Origin: Viridibacillus sp050278625
GTDB taxonomy: Bacteria > Bacillota > Bacilli > Bacillales_A > Planococcaceae
Assembly (NCBI RefSeq): GCF_050278625.1
Contig: NZ_JBNNTI010000019.1
Coordinates: forward strand, 1 to 64,000
DNA: 64,000 nt
Reading direction: 5' to 3'
Positions 16,399 to 24,797 of the stretch are shown here, piece after piece. The notes under the pieces were generated by a model, which worked only from the letters and a program-made list of their open reading frames with translations, was not told where the DNA came from and did not search any database. How positions within the stretch are numbered: position 1 is the stretch's first letter; each line of letters begins with the position of its first letter. The position numbers were made by a program, and so were the translations under genes.

Positions 16399-17391
16399 TT
16401 GCAAGGAAAATGTATTAAATTTTATGAGTTCGGTAGTCCTAAAAATGTGTTAAAAGTTGAATATAAAAGTATAGAACCACCAAAAAACAAAGAAGTTATA
16501 GTTCGAATGTTAGCACGACCTATAAATCCATCTGACTTAATCCCAATAAATGGGTCATACTCACATAGGATTTCTTTACCCAATATACCTGGTTATGAAG
16601 GAGTTGGCATTGTAGAAGATGTAGGCCATTTAGCTTCCAAAGATCTCATTGGTAAACGTGTTTTACCTTTACGTGGGGAAGGTACTTGGCAAGAGTTTGT
16701 TAAGACATCTGCAGACTTTGCAATTCCTATACCTGATTCAATTAATGATTTTACGGCATCACAAATGTACATCAATCCAGTTACAGCATGGGTGACTTGT
16801 ACGGAAATTCTAAAATTAAAACCTAATGATGTTTTATTGGTTAACGCTTGTGGTTCTTCCATCGGACATCTTTTTGCTCAATTATCCCAGATTTTAAATT
16901 TTCGATTAATTGCAGTTACAAGAAATAATAAATATACAGAAGAGTTACTTCATCTTGGTGCTTCTAATGTAATAGATACTTCTACAGTTTCACTCTATGA
17001 ATCAGTGCTGGAATTAACAAATGGAATAGGTGCAGATGCAGCTATTGATTCCATTGGAGGCTCAGATGGAAACGAATTGGCCTTTTGTTTACACCCTAAT
17101 GGAAACTTTTTAACCATAGGTCTTCTATCAGGGATACAAGTAAATTAGACAGATATTGTAAATAAAGCAAGAGTAAATGCTAATATGTTTCATTTACGGA
17201 ATTGGGATAGAAATGTCTCAGTAGATAAATGGCAAGAAACCTTTCATCGCTTGATTAGTTTAATAGATGATAAAAAATTACGTTTAATGAGGGTAGATTC
17301 CGAGTATGATTTGATAGACGTAATAAAAGCTATTGATGTAGTCGAATCTTTTAAGAAAACTAAAGGGAAAGTATTTTTAACTAGCTATTGA
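16399..17391 (+). pseudogene. MDR-type quinone/enoyl reductase interrupted by in-frame TAG
   Basis: One continuous frame of 330 codons encodes a zinc-free medium-chain reductase. Visible are the N-terminal GroES-like domain (RPINPSDLIPINGSY, PGYEGVGIVEDVG) and the Rossmann domain with the nucleotide motif NACGSSIGHLFAQLSQI (near 150). A TAG at 17146-17148 splits it after GLLSGIQVN. The frame then continues normally (TDIVNKARVNANMFHLRNW...) to TAA/TGA at 17391. The pattern resembles the enoyl-thioester reductase (MECR/ETR) or quinone oxidoreductase group. The start is TTG with AGGGGG seven bases upstream. Only a single base change disrupts the gene, so inactivation is recent, or the stop is read through, or it is a sequencing error. 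Confidence 0.85.
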
Positions 17392-17893
17392 GTTAATTGT
17401 TCTTTAACTTTTGGAAGCAAGGGTTAAGGAACAGGAAATAATCAAACTTATTTATAAAATTGATATACCAATTAGTAGGAAAATAATCTATTTAAATTAA
17501 TCCTTTTTCAAAATCGATTCTTTTTGGCTAGTACAAGCTCAGGGAGCCGCCTTTAGCAAAGAATTTAGCACACAAAACGCTAGGATATTCTCCAAGCGTT
17601 TTTCTTATATTTATTTGTCTGGATTGCCCGACTGTATTTTGTAATTTAGATATTTTATTTTCATTTCACAAACCATTTTTTAACATTAAATGATTACTAC
17701 CTAGATATAGGGCAAGAAAACGAACAACAAAAAACGGTAAACCTTTAAAGGATTACCGTTCCAGTTTTATCGATATATTCCTAAACTTTTGAGGGGGGTT
17801 TAAGAACACATTGTAGTGTTTAGCTAAATTTTGGAGAAAAGTAGCTAATTAAAATCCTTCTCTACTTGCTATGTTGTAAAGGAGGTTTTCTTT
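17392..17893. other. intergenic region before the Fur box
   Basis: It holds a terminator-like hairpin (17574-17603, AAAACGCT...AGCGTTTTT, + strand) and a second stem (17732-17760, AACGGTAA...TTACCGTT). No gene was recognised. A GGAGG at 17881 precedes only an eight-codon frame made of the Fur box itself. Confidence 0.5.
17574..17603 (+). terminator. terminator downstream of the reductase pseudogene
   Basis: AAAACGCT pairs with AGCGTTTT, followed by TTC and more T-rich sequence. Confidence 0.65.
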
Positions 17894-17920
17894 ATATGAT
17901 AATGATAATCATTATCATAT
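17894..17920. promoter_or_regulatory. Fur box
   Basis: A 27-base near-perfect palindrome: 13-base arms ATATGATAATGAT and ATCATTATCATAT around a central A. It contains the classic 9-1-9 GATAATGAT-A-ATCATTATC. It lies about 130 bases upstream of the FhuF-like gene and predicts iron-Fur repression. Confidence 0.93.
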
Positions 17921-18050
17921 AAATAGTCAAGCATTTTATAGAAAATTCACTTAAATTTTATTCTTTAGAAATTGTTACTTTGAATGTCTAAATATTAATT
18001 CAATAAGTCTTTAAAATTTTATTGTATAGTAGTTTGTAAGAGGTGATTAA

Positions 18051-18761
18051 ATGGGGACTTTATCTAAAGATCAAAGACAACAACTAAATTCATACAGTGT
18101 ATATACGGACAAGCCATCCACGGTACTCTTCCGACTTGATCAATTGTATGATGATTCATTTCTTCCTGATTTTATAAACCTTATGTATGCTATTAGTGGT
18201 GTAAGAACGGAAACAATTGCGATTTCATATTTCACAAAACGTTATGGTATGTTCGTCGCTATGCAATTCTACATGCTAAGTACATATGACGAAGTTTGGG
18301 ATGGTGATGTTTCTTCTATTCATTTTGGAGCACGTGAAGAATTTGGCAGAACAGCACTTTGCACATTTATAAAAGAAGATGATTGGCGAGTTGTTGATGA
18401 TTCAGAACGAGAGGAAGTAATTGCGCATATTTTGCTAACACAATGTCATGAAATTATTCAGCAGTTACGCAAAATTACATCTGTTTCCCCGTTAATGTTG
18501 TGGGAAAACATATTCGGTTATATGCTTTGGCATTTCCATTCGCTGCTTTCTAACCCCGGAACTGAAGATCAAGCACGTATTGATTTAGACATTTTAGAGG
18601 ATGATAACGTATGGTCTAAGTTCTTAAAACGCTCTCAATTTGCAAAGTATACAGGCAATCAACATCCATCTAAATTAGTCAATATTCCTGTTCGTAAAAC
18701 ATGTTGTTTCTCAAAAGACGTACCAGGATGGTTACAATGTGGTTTCTGCCCTTTAAAATAA
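18051..18761 (+). CDS. FhuF-like siderophore-iron reductase [2Fe-2S]
   Basis: 236 residues. The C-terminus carries the unusual FhuF cluster motif C-C-x10-C-x2-C (CCFSKDVPGWLQCGFC). The body has helices resembling IucA/IucC-FhuF proteins (YFTKRYGMFVAMQFYMLSTYDEVWDG, SPLMLWENIFGYMLWHF). FhuF-type proteins reduce ferric iron in imported siderophores to release it in the cytosol. AGAGGTG lies before the ATG. The upstream Fur box supports an iron-starvation role. No siderophore transporter is adjacent, so it acts with genes elsewhere. Confidence 0.85.
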   Translation: MGTLSKDQRQQLNSYSVYTDKPSTVLFRLDQLYDDSFLPDFINLMYAISGVRTETIAISYFTKRYGMFVAMQFYMLSTYDEVWDGDVSSIHFGAREEFGRTALCTFIKEDDWRVVDDSEREEVIAHILLTQCHEIIQQLRKITSVSPLMLWENIFGYMLWHFHSLLSNPGTEDQARIDLDILEDDNVWSKFLKRSQFAKYTGNQHPSKLVNIPVRKTCCFSKDVPGWLQCGFCPLK

Positions 18762-18823
18762 GACTTTTCTTTCTTTTCTATAGGCTCTGTTAAATTTTAA
18801 TGTTGATAAATTGATAAAAAATG

Positions 18824-18853
18824 AGGAAGTTCCTGTTTCTAAGGAACTTTCTC
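18824..18853 (-). terminator. terminator of the DUF4304 passenger
   Basis: AAGTTCC (about 18828) and GGAACTT (about 18843) form the stem. The minus strand runs on into TTTTTTATC. Confidence 0.6.
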
Positions 18854-18867
18854 AAAAAAAGATTATC

Positions 18868-19215
18868 TTAATAGAGAAGAAACCCCATATGTATCAGATG
18901 TTTCAAGTTGATTTAGTACACTTACAGCAACTTTGGAATAGTCTTCTTCGGAATTGGCTTTTTCATAATTAAACCATATCCCATCCTCTTCTAAGACTTT
19001 GCTCCTAACCTAAAACGCTCATTTATATGATGAGCATAACTTTATTAGGTGGGACTTTTTCATCCCACGACATTGTTGTTCCATCCTTCTGGCAAGATGC
19101 TAATTCAACAACAAATGAACCTCCCCATTTGTTGAATTGAAACGTAATCAAATCTATATTGTTTTCGTTGCCTTCTAAAATGCTTGGATGAACCCTTGAA
19201 TCCTTGTTCTCTCAA
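18868..19215 (-). pseudogene. DUF4304-domain protein, frameshifted
   Basis: Two minus-strand frames together resemble the second half of DUF4304 proteins. The first is DLITFQFNKWGGSFVVELAS plus KDGTTMSWDEKVPPNKVMLI (stop at 19023-19025). After a frame change come EEDGIWFNYEKANSEEDYSK and VAVSVLNQLETSD, ending at 18868-18870. DUF4304 is a conserved domain of unknown function that is scattered in Firmicutes. The N-terminal third is missing and shifts are present, so it is inactive. It lies wholly inside the IS1595-type repeats. Confidence 0.55.
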
Positions 19216-19376
19216 TATTGATATTACGATATTCTTTAAAGCCATATCCATCATTTTTCTGTCATTCACATTGTATAACTCCCTTCATTTTAAATTGACT
19301 TATAGCTATTATTTATAGCCACAAACTATCATAAGTATCAGTCATTTCAAATACAAATGATGTTAATAGAAATTCT

Positions 19377-19480
19377 TTAATATTTTGTTTCGTGCTTGTA
19401 TTTTCCAAACTTTATAACATGTTCCGATGCATAATGAGGGCATTCAAACCCTTCATTGAAGCGAGTTTCACGCATTTCAT
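19377..19480 (-). pseudogene. IS1595-family transposase N-terminal zinc ribbon (fragment)
   Basis: The minus-strand frame reads RETRFNEGFECPHYASEHVI then KFGKYKHETKY and stop. This is the transposase zinc-ribbon pattern (RFxxGFxCPxC.S..V.K.GK.....YxC) of IS1595 elements, with one Cys replaced by Tyr. The DDE domain is gone. Confidence 0.65.
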
Positions 19481-19539
19481 TTATTTAGCTTTAACAGAGC
19501 CTTTCTATAAAAAAACCATGAAATTAAATGATGTTTTTC

Positions 19540-19568
19540 TTTACAATTTCCAAATTGAGGATTATAAT
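19540..19568 (+). promoter_or_regulatory. mntH promoter
   Basis: TTTACA (19540-19545), 17 bases, TATAAT (19563-19568). It starts 38 bases outside the IS1595-type element. Confidence 0.8.
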
Positions 19569-19582
19569 TTAGACACCAAAAG

Positions 19583-19596
19583 TTTCCTAAAGGAAA
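19583..19596. promoter_or_regulatory. MntR-like operator
   Basis: The palindrome TTTCCTAAAGGAAA lies just downstream of the mntH -10 box, where a bound repressor would block transcription. It resembles the MntR boxes of Bacillus mntH (TTTGC...TTAAGGAAA style) but is not identical. Confidence 0.55.
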
Positions 19597-19636
19597 ATTT
19601 ATTGTTCACACAACATTTTTGAGAGCGAGGGAAACT

Positions 19637-20926
19637 ATGACGCAAGCTAGAGAGAAAACTGTCTATAAACGCTTCGAAGGGCCTACCGCCGAGGATGTAT
19701 TAAGAGGCGATGTGAAAGGTTTTAGACGTATTTTACCCTTTCTAGGTCCAGCCTTTATCGCTGCTGTCGCTTATATAGACCCAGGTAATTTTGCCACAAA
19801 TATTACTGCAGGCTCTGAATATGGTTATTTACTATTATGGGTGATTGCAGTTTCTAACTTAATGGCTGTCCTCATTCAATCACTTTCTGCAAAATTAGGG
19901 ATAGCTACAGGACGGAATTTACCGGAAGTTGCTCGTGAAAACTTTTCTAAAAAAACATCAATATTCTTATGGATACAGGCTGAGCTCGTCATAATGGCAA
20001 CCGATTTAGCTGAATTTATTGGTGCTGCTCTAGGATTATATTTAATATTTGGTATTCCAATGCTCCCTGCCGCTCTTATTACAGCGGCTGGTTCATTTGC
20101 TATATTAGAGTTACAACGTCGTGGGTATCGTGCGTTTGAAGCTGGTATATCTGGAATGGTTCTAATCGTCGTAGCAGCATTCGCCTTTCAAACATTTATG
20201 GCTAAGCCAGATGTGGGCGGTGTCATTTTAGGGATGTTCACACCACGATTTAAAGGAATAGATTCCATCTTACTTGCAACAGGTATTTTAGGTGCAACCG
20301 TTATGCCTCATGCAATTTATTTACATTCGGCATTAACACAAAGCCGTGTCATTGGACGTACCAATGAAGAAAAAAAGAAAATTTTCCATTTCGAATTAAT
20401 CGATATTATAATTGCTATGGTAATTGCAGGTGCAATTAATATGAGTATGTTAATTATTGCAGCTGCAGTATTCTTTAAAAAAGGTATTGCTGTTGAGGAT
20501 CTTGATGTGGCTTTTGAGGGCTTAACACAATATATCGGACCAATGGCTGGTATTTCTTTTGGTCTCGGATTATTGATTGCTGGTCTAGCGAGTTCTTCAG
20601 TTGGTACAATGGCTGGTGATATCGTAATGCAAGGATTTATTCGAAAAAAAATCCCCATTTATTTACGTCGAGCGATTACAATGTTGCCTCCTCTTGCTAT
20701 TATTGCATTTGGTGTTAATGCGACTTATGCATTGGTATTAAGCCAAGTTATTTTATCTTTTGGTATCGCCTTTGCACTCGTTCCTTTAATCGTCTTTACA
20801 AGTAATAAGAAAATTATGGGCGAGCTCGTAAACTACAAAGTTACAACAATTGTAGGTTGGATAGTAGCTGCAATCGTAATTTTCTTGAATTTATATTTAC
20901 TTTATCAAATGGCATTTGGTGCATAA
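19637..20926 (+). CDS. mntH: NRAMP proton-coupled Mn(II) transporter
   Basis: 429 residues with eleven hydrophobic helices. The metal-site signatures of the NRAMP family are DPGNFATNI in helix 1 and MPHAIYLHSALTQSR in helix 6, with the consensus transport loop between helices 8 and 9. It imports Mn2+ (and other divalent ions) with protons across the cytoplasmic membrane. I use the ATG at 19637 with GAGGG six bases before it, rather than the TTG at 19619. The promoter and MntR-like operator upstream imply manganese repression. An 82-codon gene follows 47 bases downstream. Confidence 0.94.
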   Translation: MTQAREKTVYKRFEGPTAEDVLRGDVKGFRRILPFLGPAFIAAVAYIDPGNFATNITAGSEYGYLLLWVIAVSNLMAVLIQSLSAKLGIATGRNLPEVARENFSKKTSIFLWIQAELVIMATDLAEFIGAALGLYLIFGIPMLPAALITAAGSFAILELQRRGYRAFEAGISGMVLIVVAAFAFQTFMAKPDVGGVILGMFTPRFKGIDSILLATGILGATVMPHAIYLHSALTQSRVIGRTNEEKKKIFHFELIDIIIAMVIAGAINMSMLIIAAAVFFKKGIAVEDLDVAFEGLTQYIGPMAGISFGLGLLIAGLASSSVGTMAGDIVMQGFIRKKIPIYLRRAITMLPPLAIIAFGVNATYALVLSQVILSFGIAFALVPLIVFTSNKKIMGELVNYKVTTIVGWIVAAIVIFLNLYLLYQMAFGA

Positions 20927-20973
20927 TCTTGACTAGTTCGAGCACACTTCTTTTTATAAGGGAGTGTGATGAA

Positions 20974-21222
20974 ATGGAGAGACCTGAAATTCCTGCGGAT
21001 AAAAAGATTTTCACTGATTTGCCGTATCTAGATAATCCTGATGTTGTCGCTACAGATTCCATTAGCTTGTTCGATTTGCATGAAGATATGCAAACCGTCG
21101 ATGCCATTCCTGTTGAAGAGCTAAATGATACAGTGAAGGATGAAGACAATCATCATGGAACAAAATCTACTTCCTCTACGAAGCGGAAATACTCACGCTC
21201 GAAAAAGGATACCGAAGCTTAA
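20974..21222 (+). CDS. small acidic/basic protein of unknown function downstream of mntH
   Basis: 82 residues from an ATG preceded by GGGAGTG. The first 60 residues are acidic and proline-containing (PADKKIFTDLPYLDNPDVVA, FDLHEDMQTVDAIPVEELND). The tail is basic (KRKYSRSKKDTEA). No membrane segment or known domain was seen, and it is likely disordered. Position between mntH and a strong terminator suggests co-transcription, but no function can be assigned. Confidence 0.6.
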   Translation: MERPEIPADKKIFTDLPYLDNPDVVATDSISLFDLHEDMQTVDAIPVEELNDTVKDEDNHHGTKSTSSTKRKYSRSKKDTEA

Positions 21223-21251
21223 AATGACTATATTACAAAGTAGTAAATTAT

Positions 21252-21292
21252 AAAGAAACTGTGCATAAAGTCTTTTATGCACAGCTTCTTTA
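21252..21292 (+). terminator. terminator of the mntH operon
   Basis: AAAGAA-ACTGTGCATAAA pairs with TTTATGCACAG-CTTCTTT, a stem of about 17 bp with one mismatch. Confidence 0.85.
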
Positions 21293-21496
21293 GGTTTACA
21301 GACAATTGTTACATAGTACAATAAATTTTGAATTATAAAAATGAAAAAATAACGATTAAGTGGAAAATACACAATAGGAATTACCATTGGTTTTGCAAAC
21401 GTATAAAACAATAAACTTTTTCGTTGCTTTTCTAGGAACATTTCATCGTCTTCTGTGTACTAAAAATGGACGAAAATGATTATTTATAAAAACAAA

Positions 21497-22390
21497 TCAT
21501 CTATCGAATTCTTTCGGGATGTCTGGTTGAGCACCCATTTCAGTTACAACAAATGCTGCTACTTTTGAAGCGTAAGTAATAGCATCTGTAAGCAAATCTC
21601 CATTACATAATGCTACTGCTAGAGCTCCATTAAAAGAATCTCCTGCTCCTGTTGTATCAACTGCTACTGCTATTTCAGCTGCTACAAATCCACTTTCTTC
21701 GGAAGTCATATAAAATGCTCCTTTACTTCCTAAAGTAACGACTACTGCCTGAACACCTTTGTCTAGCATTATTGAACATGCCTTACTCAAGTTTTCTTCT
21801 GAGTCTGCTGTTATTCCTGTTAATAACTCAAGTTCTGTTTCATTGGGTGTTAATATCGAAACCATTTGCAATAGGGAGTCTGGGATTTCACGAGCAGGTG
21901 CTGGATTTAAAATGATTTCTGCTCCCTTTGCAGAAGCAAGCTCTGCTGCCTTTTCAACAGCTTCTATCGGTATTTCTAATTGTAATAATAAAATATCACA
22001 TTTTTCGAACATGACTTTAGATTTTTGGATCTGCTCTGGTGTCACAAGGAAATTTGCACCAGGGAATAACACTATTGAATTCTCCCCTTCATCTGATAAT
22101 TGGATAATTGCTTGTCCAGTCGCTCCTTGTGAAGAAACCGCTGTAGTATTCACATTTTTTTGTTCCATATTTTCTTTTGCACGAACACCGTGGTCATCTG
22201 CTCCAACGCTACCAATAAATCGAACATCTGCACCTAATTGTCCCGCAGTGACTGCCTGATTAGCTCCTTTTCCCCCAAAAAACATAGCATGTTTCGTACT
22301 ATGAATAGTTTCCCCTTCTTTAACTATATGAGGTACTTCATATACAAGGTCAATATTAATACTACCTGCTACTATAATATTTTTAGTCAT
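21497..22390 (-). CDS. rbsK: ribokinase
   Basis: 297-residue PfkB-family sugar kinase that phosphorylates ribose at O-5 with ATP. Motifs are the N-terminal GSINIDLVYEVP, the substrate signature FFGGKGANQAVTAGQLGA (near 40) and the catalytic/anion-hole AVDTTGAGDSFNGALAVAL (near 250). NPAPA and LTPNETE are also typical of ribokinases. It lies downstream of a nucleoside hydrolase on the same strand (separated by a terminator), so ribose from nucleosides is the likely substrate. No rbs transporter is adjacent. Confidence 0.92.
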   Translation of the reverse strand: MTKNIIVAGSINIDLVYEVPHIVKEGETIHSTKHAMFFGGKGANQAVTAGQLGADVRFIGSVGADDHGVRAKENMEQKNVNTTAVSSQGATGQAIIQLSDEGENSIVLFPGANFLVTPEQIQKSKVMFEKCDILLLQLEIPIEAVEKAAELASAKGAEIILNPAPAREIPDSLLQMVSILTPNETELELLTGITADSEENLSKACSIMLDKGVQAVVVTLGSKGAFYMTSEESGFVAAEIAVAVDTTGAGDSFNGALAVALCNGDLLTDAITYASKVAAFVVTEMGAQPDIPKEFDR

Positions 22391-22558
22391 AATCTATTTT
22401 AGCTCCTTTTTGACATTTCATTTTTTGAAAACACTACAATTATTTAAAGTTCAAATACATACCTTATTTCTATCAATTCACGATGCTTTGTTATTAAATT
22501 ATATATTCGATATACAAAACTACTTTATTATTTTTATTGGCGCAAAATATTACTACTC

Positions 22559-22600
22559 AAAAAAACTACTCAATATCCAAATAGATATTAAGTAGTTTTT
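22559..22600 (-). terminator. terminator between nucleoside hydrolase and ribokinase
   Basis: AAAAACTACT...ATATC / GATAT...AGTAGTTTTT forms a two-part stem (22559-22600) just after the nucleoside hydrolase stop. Confidence 0.8.
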
Positions 22601-22613
22601 CAATACTTCTTAC

Positions 22614-23573
22614 TTAAGATAGTTGTTTACCAATCGTGTTAACAGCATTAAAGAATAATTCGATAAATCCTTCACGATTAACTGTATGTAGTACTTTAAC
22701 ATTTGGTGCCTTTCCTGTTTTACCTACATAATCAACAATTGTTGAACCAGCTGTTAAACGCCCTTCCATCTCTACTTCCACAAAATAGTCTCCGCCTTGA
22801 AATAACTCTGGAGCAACAAGGTAAGCAACTGCACACACATCATGCACGCGAATTTGGTTGTCGAAATTTGGAGCATGGAATGGTGTTTGTGATTGCGTGA
22901 ATGTATAAAATTTCATCATATCAGCAACTTTTTCAGCAAACGGGGTTCCTGACTTGCTTAATCGTTCCATTTCATCAAGGGTGATATATGCTTTATGCGT
23001 TACATCTAAACCACTCATAACAATCGGTAAACCCGAACGGAAAACTAATTCTACCGCATGTGGATCAACATAAGCATTAAATTCAGCAGTTGCTGACATA
23101 TTACCACCTACTGCTGCTCCGCCCATCCATGAAATCATTTTAATTTTCGGCTTTACTTCTGGGTGTGCAAATAATAATGCTGCTACATTCGTTAATGGGC
23201 CTGTTGCCACAATTATTATTGGTTCATCACTAGCTAATAGCGTTTCACGCATCGCATTTATAGCTGAACGTTCACTTGCTTGAAACGTTGGCTCTGCCCA
23301 TTTCACATTGCCTAATCCACCTTCACCATGAATGTCTTCAGCCACATCTAATTTACGGAACATAGGCGCATCTAGACCTCTAGCGACTTCAACATCTTGT
23401 TTAATGTAAGTTAAAAAACTTAGTGCATTATATGTAGTTTTATCTTGTGATACGTTTCCAGCTTCAGTTGTTACTAAACGAATATCTAATTCAGGTCTTG
23501 CAAAAGCAAGTGTTAGCATCATTGTGTCATCGATACCAGGATCACAGTCTAATATTACAGGAATTTTTACCAA
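22614..23573 (-). CDS. ribonucleoside hydrolase (IunH family)
   Basis: 319 residues, the usual length of inosine-uridine nucleoside N-ribohydrolases. It splits nucleosides into base and ribose. The Ca2+-binding N-terminal motif VILDCDPGIDDTMML is present, with NVSQDKTTYNAL, ATGPLTNVA, MGGA and NAYVDPHAVELVFRSGLP. I start at TTG (23571-23573), eight bases after GGAG; the GTG at 23582 overlaps that site. The product ribose could feed the ribokinase encoded next. Base preference cannot be judged. Confidence 0.88.
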   Translation of the reverse strand: MVKIPVILDCDPGIDDTMMLTLAFARPELDIRLVTTEAGNVSQDKTTYNALSFLTYIKQDVEVARGLDAPMFRKLDVAEDIHGEGGLGNVKWAEPTFQASERSAINAMRETLLASDEPIIIVATGPLTNVAALLFAHPEVKPKIKMISWMGGAAVGGNMSATAEFNAYVDPHAVELVFRSGLPIVMSGLDVTHKAYITLDEMERLSKSGTPFAEKVADMMKFYTFTQSQTPFHAPNFDNQIRVHDVCAVAYLVAPELFQGGDYFVEVEMEGRLTAGSTIVDYVGKTGKAPNVKVLHTVNREGFIELFFNAVNTIGKQLS

Positions 23574-23581
23574 TAGATTCA

Positions 23582-24055
23582 CTCCTCTATACAGTTACTA
23601 CTATTATTTTGTAGTTCTATATTTACTACGAATTTTTGGCTTACCAAGAAATCGCGGGTAGATACCATGCCATTGAAATGGAATGGACATGAACTTTCCA
23701 GATCGCCAAACCGTATCGATTTTCGGTGAAGATTTGCTGGCGAAGTAATTGGTATTTATGTTAACACATCTTCATCTATTAATAAAACAAGTAGTAATTT
23801 AGAGAGTACAGAAGACGTGAATATTCTGCTAAATAACAATGGAGTGAGTTAGCGCAACAATCACTCGAGTTAGCGCAACAATCAACCAAGATAGTGCAAC
23901 AATCACCTCAATTAGCGCAACAATCCACCAATCCACAGCCATAACTTCCAAATAAATATTGGAAACCTTTTTTTATTAATAAATATTGTAACCTTTTTTG
24001 AAACTTGTATTATCAACGTTTTACTCTCTGGTCTATATTTATCAATATTTTTTTA
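23582..24055. other. intergenic region with a 21-bp tandem repeat
   Basis: No gene with a start and ribosome-binding site was seen. A frame reads GEVIGIYVNTSSSINKTSS and ends before the repeats, possibly a decayed coding remnant. The array at 23846-23931 is listed separately. Confidence 0.5.
23846..23931. repeat. 21-bp tandem repeat, four units
   Basis: Four units begin at 23846, 23867, 23888 and 23909 with consensus GAGTTAGCGCAACAATCACC. The core GCAACAATC is identical in all. The 21-bp period equals seven codons (ELAQQS-x), but there is no start codon in that frame. There are no spacers, so it is not a CRISPR. Confidence 0.85.
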
Positions 24056-24085
24056 CAAAAAGCCACTTTCCTTATTGAAAGCGAC
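24056..24085 (-). terminator. terminator of the GNAT gene
   Basis: On the minus strand GTCGCTTTC pairs with GAAAGTGGC, followed by TTTTTG. Confidence 0.8.
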
Positions 24086-24094
24086 TCATACTCA

Positions 24095-24778
24095 TTACAG
24101 TTTTTTATACTCTACAAACCATTCATCATTTTCCATAAAAACTTGTACACCGAGCCAGCCTTCTTTCAATAGCTGTTGTTGCATAGTGGTATTACTCATT
24201 AATACTTTACAGGACTCAGTGAATAACAAAACTTCTTCAACTGTTTTTTTGAAAAATACATACCGGAGCTTGCCACCATATTTTATTTTTAAAGCTGCTA
24301 CTACCATACCTTGAGAAAATTTGTCTTTTAAGCTTGGGATATTAAACGGCTTTACTGTCGCACAAATATAGTCAAAATGTTTTACATCTACCTGATTCAT
24401 AATAACTTTAGCTAATGTCTGTTGGAGTCCAAAGCCACGGTAGTCAGGCGATACATTTGAAATTTCCTGATATAACACACGTGACAATTCAGATTCTTCT
24501 ATTCCACAATCACGCCCAAGATGCTCATCATCAATTTCAGGCTCAAGTAATGCGCGGAATGCTATTAGATTTTCCCCTACAAATGCTCCAATCATTAAGC
24601 CGTTGCCGTTAAGAATATATTCAAATTCTCCTTGCGATAGAGGCTGTAACACAGATTGATCTGGTAATGCATTATAAACAATAGTTTGTAATCGTTGTAT
24701 AATCGGTAAATGTTCCATTGCTAATATTCGTATATCAAATGGTGTTTCACCTAAATGACCTTTATATATACTGTTCAT
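24095..24778 (-). CDS. GNAT-family N-acyltransferase linked to a racemase
   Basis: 227 residues with a GNAT fold. The acyl-CoA pyrophosphate loop is in VSPDYRGFGLQQTLAKVIM (near 115-133), preceded by beta strands GLMIGAFVGENLIAFRALL. It ends with a beta strand near VFMENDEWFVEYKKL. It starts 19 bases after the enolase-superfamily racemase on the same strand, a tight operon pair. In Geobacillus-type clusters a GNAT succinylates D-amino acids before an N-succinylamino-acid racemase acts, and that role fits here by context. The acyl donor is not visible from sequence. Confidence 0.8.
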   Translation of the reverse strand: MNSIYKGHLGETPFDIRILAMEHLPIIQRLQTIVYNALPDQSVLQPLSQGEFEYILNGNGLMIGAFVGENLIAFRALLEPEIDDEHLGRDCGIEESELSRVLYQEISNVSPDYRGFGLQQTLAKVIMNQVDVKHFDYICATVKPFNIPSLKDKFSQGMVVAALKIKYGGKLRYVFFKKTVEEVLLFTESCKVLMSNTTMQQQLLKEGWLGVQVFMENDEWFVEYKKL

Positions 24779-24797
24779 TCAAGTCCTCCTCCAACTA

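Larger units (their letters stand above)
18783..19501 (-). mobile_element. degraded IS1595-type element with passenger gene
   Basis: The 719-bp segment has 12-bp perfect terminal inverted repeats, GGCTCTGTTAAA (18783-18794) and TTTAACAGAGCC (19490-19501). It is flanked by 8-bp direct repeats TTTCTATA (18775-18782 and 19502-19509). Eight-base target duplications fit the IS1595 family. Inside are a transposase zinc-ribbon remnant and a DUF4304 pseudogene, both on the minus strand. It inserted between the FhuF-like gene and mntH. Confidence 0.8.

Noticed and set aside
17881..17921. GGAGG followed by an ATG frame of eight codons (Met/Ile only) made of the Fur box
   Set aside because: The peptide is just the palindrome translated; the operator explains the sequence better.
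20857..20973. N-terminal extension of the small gene after mntH
   Set aside because: The extra codons overlap the mntH 3' end in another frame; the ATG at 20974 has its own GGGAGTG site.
23846..23931. Possible mini-CRISPR
   Set aside because: Units are directly adjacent with a 21-bp period and no spacers; no cas genes are present.
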